Positions 60,096 through 64,000 of a stretch of 64,000 nt of DNA are shown one piece after another. The stretch's first letter is position 1; each line of letters opens with the position of its first letter. Position numbers and translations under genes: made by a program. Source of the stretch: Elmis aenea. Lineage: Eukaryota > Arthropoda > Insecta > Coleoptera > Elmidae. The stretch covers positions 59,682,966 to 59,746,965 of the forward strand of contig OX393576.1 of the NCBI GenBank assembly GCA_947652605.1, given 5' to 3'. A model generated the notes under the pieces. That model had not been told where the DNA came from. It saw only the letters and a program-made list of their open reading frames with translations, and searched no databases.

Positions 60096-60914
60096 TAGCT
60101 TGCCCCGGGGTTCCGGGAAGAGGTTGGTCTACTTTACGGGATATCCCGGGATACGGAGAAGTAAAATAATATGTCAATAATTTAAAATAAATAACCCGAA
60201 ACAGAAAGGCAGCAGTTTATTACTTATGAACAACTCCAAGTTATATAGTAAATTCATTTTAATCTATGATTTTATTAATAATAAAATAATATTGGTGAGA
60301 GAAACATTCATATTACAATTTTCACCTTCCTATTGCAATATCATTTGTATAAACACAATAACATATTTTTTACAATGAATTTTTGTAATAATATTTAAGA
60401 AAACAAAGATGATGCTTTGTTCACTTTGTCTTAATCCTTAATTTATTATATTTATTATAACAGAAAGTTCTGCTGCATAAAATGCTTTTTCAATCTTTAT
60501 TGATGCGTGTGGAATTGTCTTGAGAGGATCTAGCAGCAAAGAGATATCGTTTTTATTAATAAAATGTTATTCGTAAGCTGTTTTGCTTTGCATTACCAGG
60601 TTACACGTAAACGTATTTTGATTGTATAAACTTTGTCATAAAGACCGGGCTTCTTTGCACATACAACGGTTGTAGTTTGTTATTCTAAAGCAGAAAAACT
60701 ATTTTGAAATAAGAATAAAGTTTTTCCATAAATTAATGTTAGTTAAGATATTTGTAATAAATGCTGATAAGTTATGATAATAATACAAAGATCCTAACAC
60801 AAAATAAACGAAAACATATTTTTTTTAATATCCCTAGATTTTCCGGGACAATAAGTATTTCTCGGGAAATATAAAATCGTTTAATATGGACCGGGATCCC
60901 GGGATAGAAACCCT
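60096..60914. mobile_element. Possible hAT-like element with CCCGGGAT ends
   Basis: The left part tagcttgccccggggttccg, with cgggatatcccgggatacgg 40 bp inside, and the right part ccgggatcccgggatagaaa ending cccta show CCCGGGAT-rich inverse termini (tagggtttctatcccggg). A target duplication cannot be confirmed. The interior is AT-rich and non-coding. Confidence 0.45.
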
Positions 60915-61867
60915 AATGACTATTCATCAAATCCAATGATAATTTTTCGTTTTTTGAGCCACTGTGATAGAGTATCAATATACAGGATAATTCAATTCAC
61001 GTTCCAACGTGTGGATCTCACTTATTATAAGCGCTAGGGCAAATGCTAAAATGCTAAATTTTATGCTAATAATTATAATAAAAAGAGTTCACAGATGTTT
61101 AAGATTTGTTTTCCTTTAACTAAAACATCATAAGCCAAGGTCATTAAAAAAATATAAACAGAAACATCTATTATTACTTTGCGTCTACCTATTAAATTGT
61201 TAATTATAAAATTTACTATCATAAAAGAAATTGGTGTTACCTTTTTCAGCTAAAAAAATAAAAGTATCACTAAAAAACCAGAAGTAGATTACTTTCCTGA
61301 ACATGACTAATACACCGCCCACATTTGATTAGGAGTATATTCCCTTATGTAATTTTTACATTCCAATATAACTAGATAACGTCGTTATAAGGGAACTGAA
61401 CGAGAATCTGGCCCCAGGTGTATAAAATGAACGCACTTTGTATTAACTTTTCCGAATAAAAAATACCTTTCCGATGATGATCAAAGTAAACTAAACGGGC
61501 TAAAAAGACGCAAACGAAAACTTGGAAAATATTAAAGGTTTTAATACCTAAGTAATTTGTGCGAAATAACATTTAAAAAAATGCAAAATCTTAAGATAAA
61601 AGTCAAGGTTGAAATAGAACAAATAATAACCGACTTAAATTGTTTTATTTCGATCCTTGATTGCCTATTATGTCACTCTTTACACAGTGACTATAAAACA
61701 ATGTAACGCGAAATTAAAATAATCATACTTATAGTCATAATATGAATGTACTTCCTAAGACATTAGCAAGAAACGATTTAAAATATTTACATTTGTTGAT
61801 TTACATTATTTTCAGTTAAATATATATAAATATGTCGCACGGTAATTCATACATCAAAATTCTAATT
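60915..61867. other. No gene seen
   Basis: AT-rich sequence. It ends with a 31-bp segment, tatgtcgcacggtaattcat then acatcaaaatt (61831-61861), repeated at 63391-63421. Confidence 0.35.
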
Positions 61868-63200
61868 ATAGAGGAATAACATTAATGAGTGTACCAGGGA
61901 AAATACTGGCAAGAGTAATGGAAGGCAGACTAAAATAAAAAATAGAAAGCACTCTACATAGAAGAATCCCAATATGGTTTTAGAAGAGGAAGGAGTACCC
62001 AAGACCCAGTCTTTATATTAAGACAAACAATAGAAAAGAGCTTAACAAAAAACAAGGATATACATTTATGTTTAATAGACTGGAAAAAGCATTCGATAGA
62101 ATCAAAAGAAAAGACGTATGAATGGGCCTAAGAAAGAAGGGAATAGAAATAGAAACAATTAAAATAATAAAAGCGATGTACGAAAAAACAGTAAATATTG
62201 TAAGAACGCAAAATGAAGAATAGGAAGAGTTTGAAACAAAAGAGGGCTTAAAACAAGGATGCGTGCTCAGCCCATTATTATTCTCAGTAGTCATAGATGG
62301 GGTAATTAAAGAAGTAAAACAAAAAATGAGACCGTTTCACCTAGGCAACTGGAAAATGGAAAAAAATTAACATAACGCAGCTAATGTTCGCAGACGACAT
62401 GGTCTTAGTCGCGGAAAGAGAAAAAAACCTGCAACATAATTTAGAAACTCTAAACCTGGAATTGGAAAAATTAATATGAAAATAAATACCGAAAAAACTA
62501 AAACTATGATCGTTACAACAGAAAACAAAGGGCATAGCATCACTTTAAATGGGCTTAGGTTAGAACAGGTAGAAAGCTTTAAATATTTGGGAGTGATCAT
62601 AGAGAATAATGGAGGAATGGACAAGGAAATAAGCGAAAGGACAGGAAATGTGGAAAGAATATTTAACAGTTTAAGAACAACATTTTTTGGAAATAGAGGT
62701 CCCAAAAACAACAAAAGTAGAAGTGGTAAAAAAGGTAGTAACTCCGGTACTTTTATACGGAAGTGAAACGTGGGCACTAACAAATAAAAATAGTAGCCCA
62801 GTGAATGCAGCTGAAATGAGTTTTCTAAGAAAAATCCAAGGAAAAACAAAAAAAGACAGAATCAGAAACGAAACATATAGAGAACAATTAAAGATAAAAC
62901 CAGTTGAAACAAGAATACAGGAAAGGCAGCTGGGATTGTTGGGTCACATTTATAGGATGAAAGAAGAAAGGTTAACCAGAAGAGCAACTGAAGCAAGAAC
63001 ACAGGGAAAAAATAAAAGAGGTAGACCAAGAAAAACCTGGCACGACGAAGTTAAAAAAGCAGCAGCGGATAGAAACATCAAATGGAAAGACATAAAAAGG
63101 CTAGCACAAGACAGAAAAACATGAAAAAAATATCAGCATAACACAACTCAACAGTCCTACACCTAACAGTAGAAGGACTCAGGACTAAATAAAATAAATA
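61868..63200 (+). pseudogene. LINE reverse transcriptase pseudogene, 5'-truncated, with 3' end
   Basis: The plus-strand frames give NYRGITLMSVPGKILARVME, then a FRRGRSTQDPVF-like stretch, D/E-KAFDRI, EGLKQGCVLSPLLFSVVIDG and the FADDM box at about 62390 in a shifted frame. Next are KINTEKTKTMIV, VESFKYLGVIIENNGGMDKE, TPVLLYGSETWAL, LGLLGHIYRMKEE and a basic RGRPRKTW tail with a stop at 63122. These are RT motifs 3 to 7 and the C-terminal tail of a LINE ORF2. The 3' end runs into actaaataaaataaataaag. At least four frameshifts or stops are present. The clade is uncertain (RTE-like or Jockey/CR1-like). The minus-strand ORFs are shadows. Confidence 0.9.
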
Positions 63201-63390
63201 AAGTCGGTTATTGTTTTTTTTTCATGGCACCCTTGGTTTTTATCTCAAAATTTTGCATTTTTTAAAATGTTATTTCGCTTGTTTTTAAAAATAGACATAT
63301 AAAATAGTACATCTTTGTAAAGAGAAACAAATAATCTTTAAATCTCATCACCTACTACGACTGCCATTTAAAAAAAATTGTTTTGTCAAA

Positions 63391-63699
63391 TATCTCGCCC
63401 GGTAATTCATACATCAAAATTTGACTATCGCCATTTTATAGCAAACAAAATCTGCAAAACATTTTTCCTTTGGCGTTTTTGTGTATTCGCAACAATAGCC
63501 GAGATATTTTAGTTTAAAAATTTGGCTTGATTTCGGTTTTTTTGTTATATCATACAAGCCATTGAATTTGTAAACAAAACAAGATCTTGTTTAAAACACA
63601 CTCCTAAATAGCTAATGTTTGTCCCATTTAACCAACATTGTATTTTCATTATTTATCGAGATAGCAATAGTGTCCCATAGAAAAGTGAAACACCCTGTA
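63391..63699. mobile_element. Right arm of a TACAGGG-type element
   Basis: It ends with gtgtcccatagaaaagtgaa then acaccctgta at 63699. About 30-60 bp inside, ttatcgagatagcaatagtg and ttaaccaac parallel the shared arm block of elements 61-1568 and 37567-38995. The left partner is not visible, and the left border of the arm is uncertain. Confidence 0.6.
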
Positions 63700-64000
63700 T
63701 ATCTAAAGATAAACAAGATATCTATTTTAAAAGAGTTAAAATTAGCTGTTCTCAGCTGCGTGAAAAAAACTACTCCTAATAAATATTGTTTGTTATTGCC
63801 CATTCCCGTTTGCGTATTGCTTATTGCTCCCACAAGAAAACCGCCTTACAAAGTAACGCTTCAATTTCCTTGTGGGTTTTCAAACCGGAAAATCCGCTAC
63901 AGCGCTAAGAATACGCTTCAACTAAGAAGCGTGTGGGCCGTGAGAAAGAAAACACGCACACAATAATTGTTTTGTAACCACAACCCCTACACTGTTCGCT
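63700..64000. other. No gene supported
   Basis: The plus ORF 63619-63966 starts in the element end and runs on. Its composition is unremarkable and I recognise no motif. Confidence 0.3.

Noticed and set aside
62013..62849. Hydrophobic minus-strand ORFs of up to 160 residues.
   Set aside because: They are antisense shadows of the A-rich LINE reverse transcriptase on the plus strand.

Overview
The window is AT-rich insect-type nuclear DNA, possibly from a beetle. The evidence is GT-AG introns, an arthropod-like unc-13 gene split by long introns, and dense Tc1/mariner, hAT, piggyBac and LINE debris. I saw no bacterial genes, rRNA, tRNA or CRISPR array.

The only host gene I can name is on the minus strand. 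Four small exons at 18886-18910, 16621-16650, 4800-4902 and 2978-3095 splice in phase. Together they encode the start methionine and most of the N-terminal C2A domain of UNC-13 (Munc13), the synaptic-vesicle priming factor. The rest of the gene must lie below position 1. The first three introns are about 2.2, 11.7 and 1.7 kb and hold several mobile elements. Everything above about 18.9 kb is upstream of the coding start: 5' UTR intron, promoter region or intergenic DNA. One further exon-like segment at 54030-54184 (minus) has good splice sites but I cannot name it.

The rest is a repeat landscape. Its main theme is foldback DNA elements with long inverted arms. They start TACAGGG and end CCCTGTA, are flanked by TA, and run from about 0.6 to 2.1 kb (61-1568, 1867-2495, 3318-4360, 5084-6613, 19353-20077, 23268-25405, 37567-38995, 40697-42487, 52702-53421, plus single ends). 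Three of them carry the last part of a mariner-type DDE transposase between the arms. In one the arms duplicate the end of that coding sequence. Several otherwise different families share a conserved block 30-100 bp inside the end. Two fuller transposase pseudogenes of the same superfamily lie at 7954-8985 and 20088-21116.

Other elements are hAT-like copies with 8-bp target duplications (23125-25659, 34059-35238, 36198-37386, 45536-45764, 49896-50612), a piggyBac copy with both ends (45914-47427), two piggyBac gene fragments (17200-17690, 57960-58555), and LINE 3' remnants (7405-7790, 47590-47950, 50640-51840, 61868-63200). There are also non-TACAGGG foldbacks (25684-26373, 57050-57946, 59551-60014), a 2-copy tandem duplication (28853-29510) and small clusters of TGACGT-type sites. 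All mobile-element genes are broken, so this looks like old, nested, mostly inactive transposon sediment around the 5' end of unc-13.
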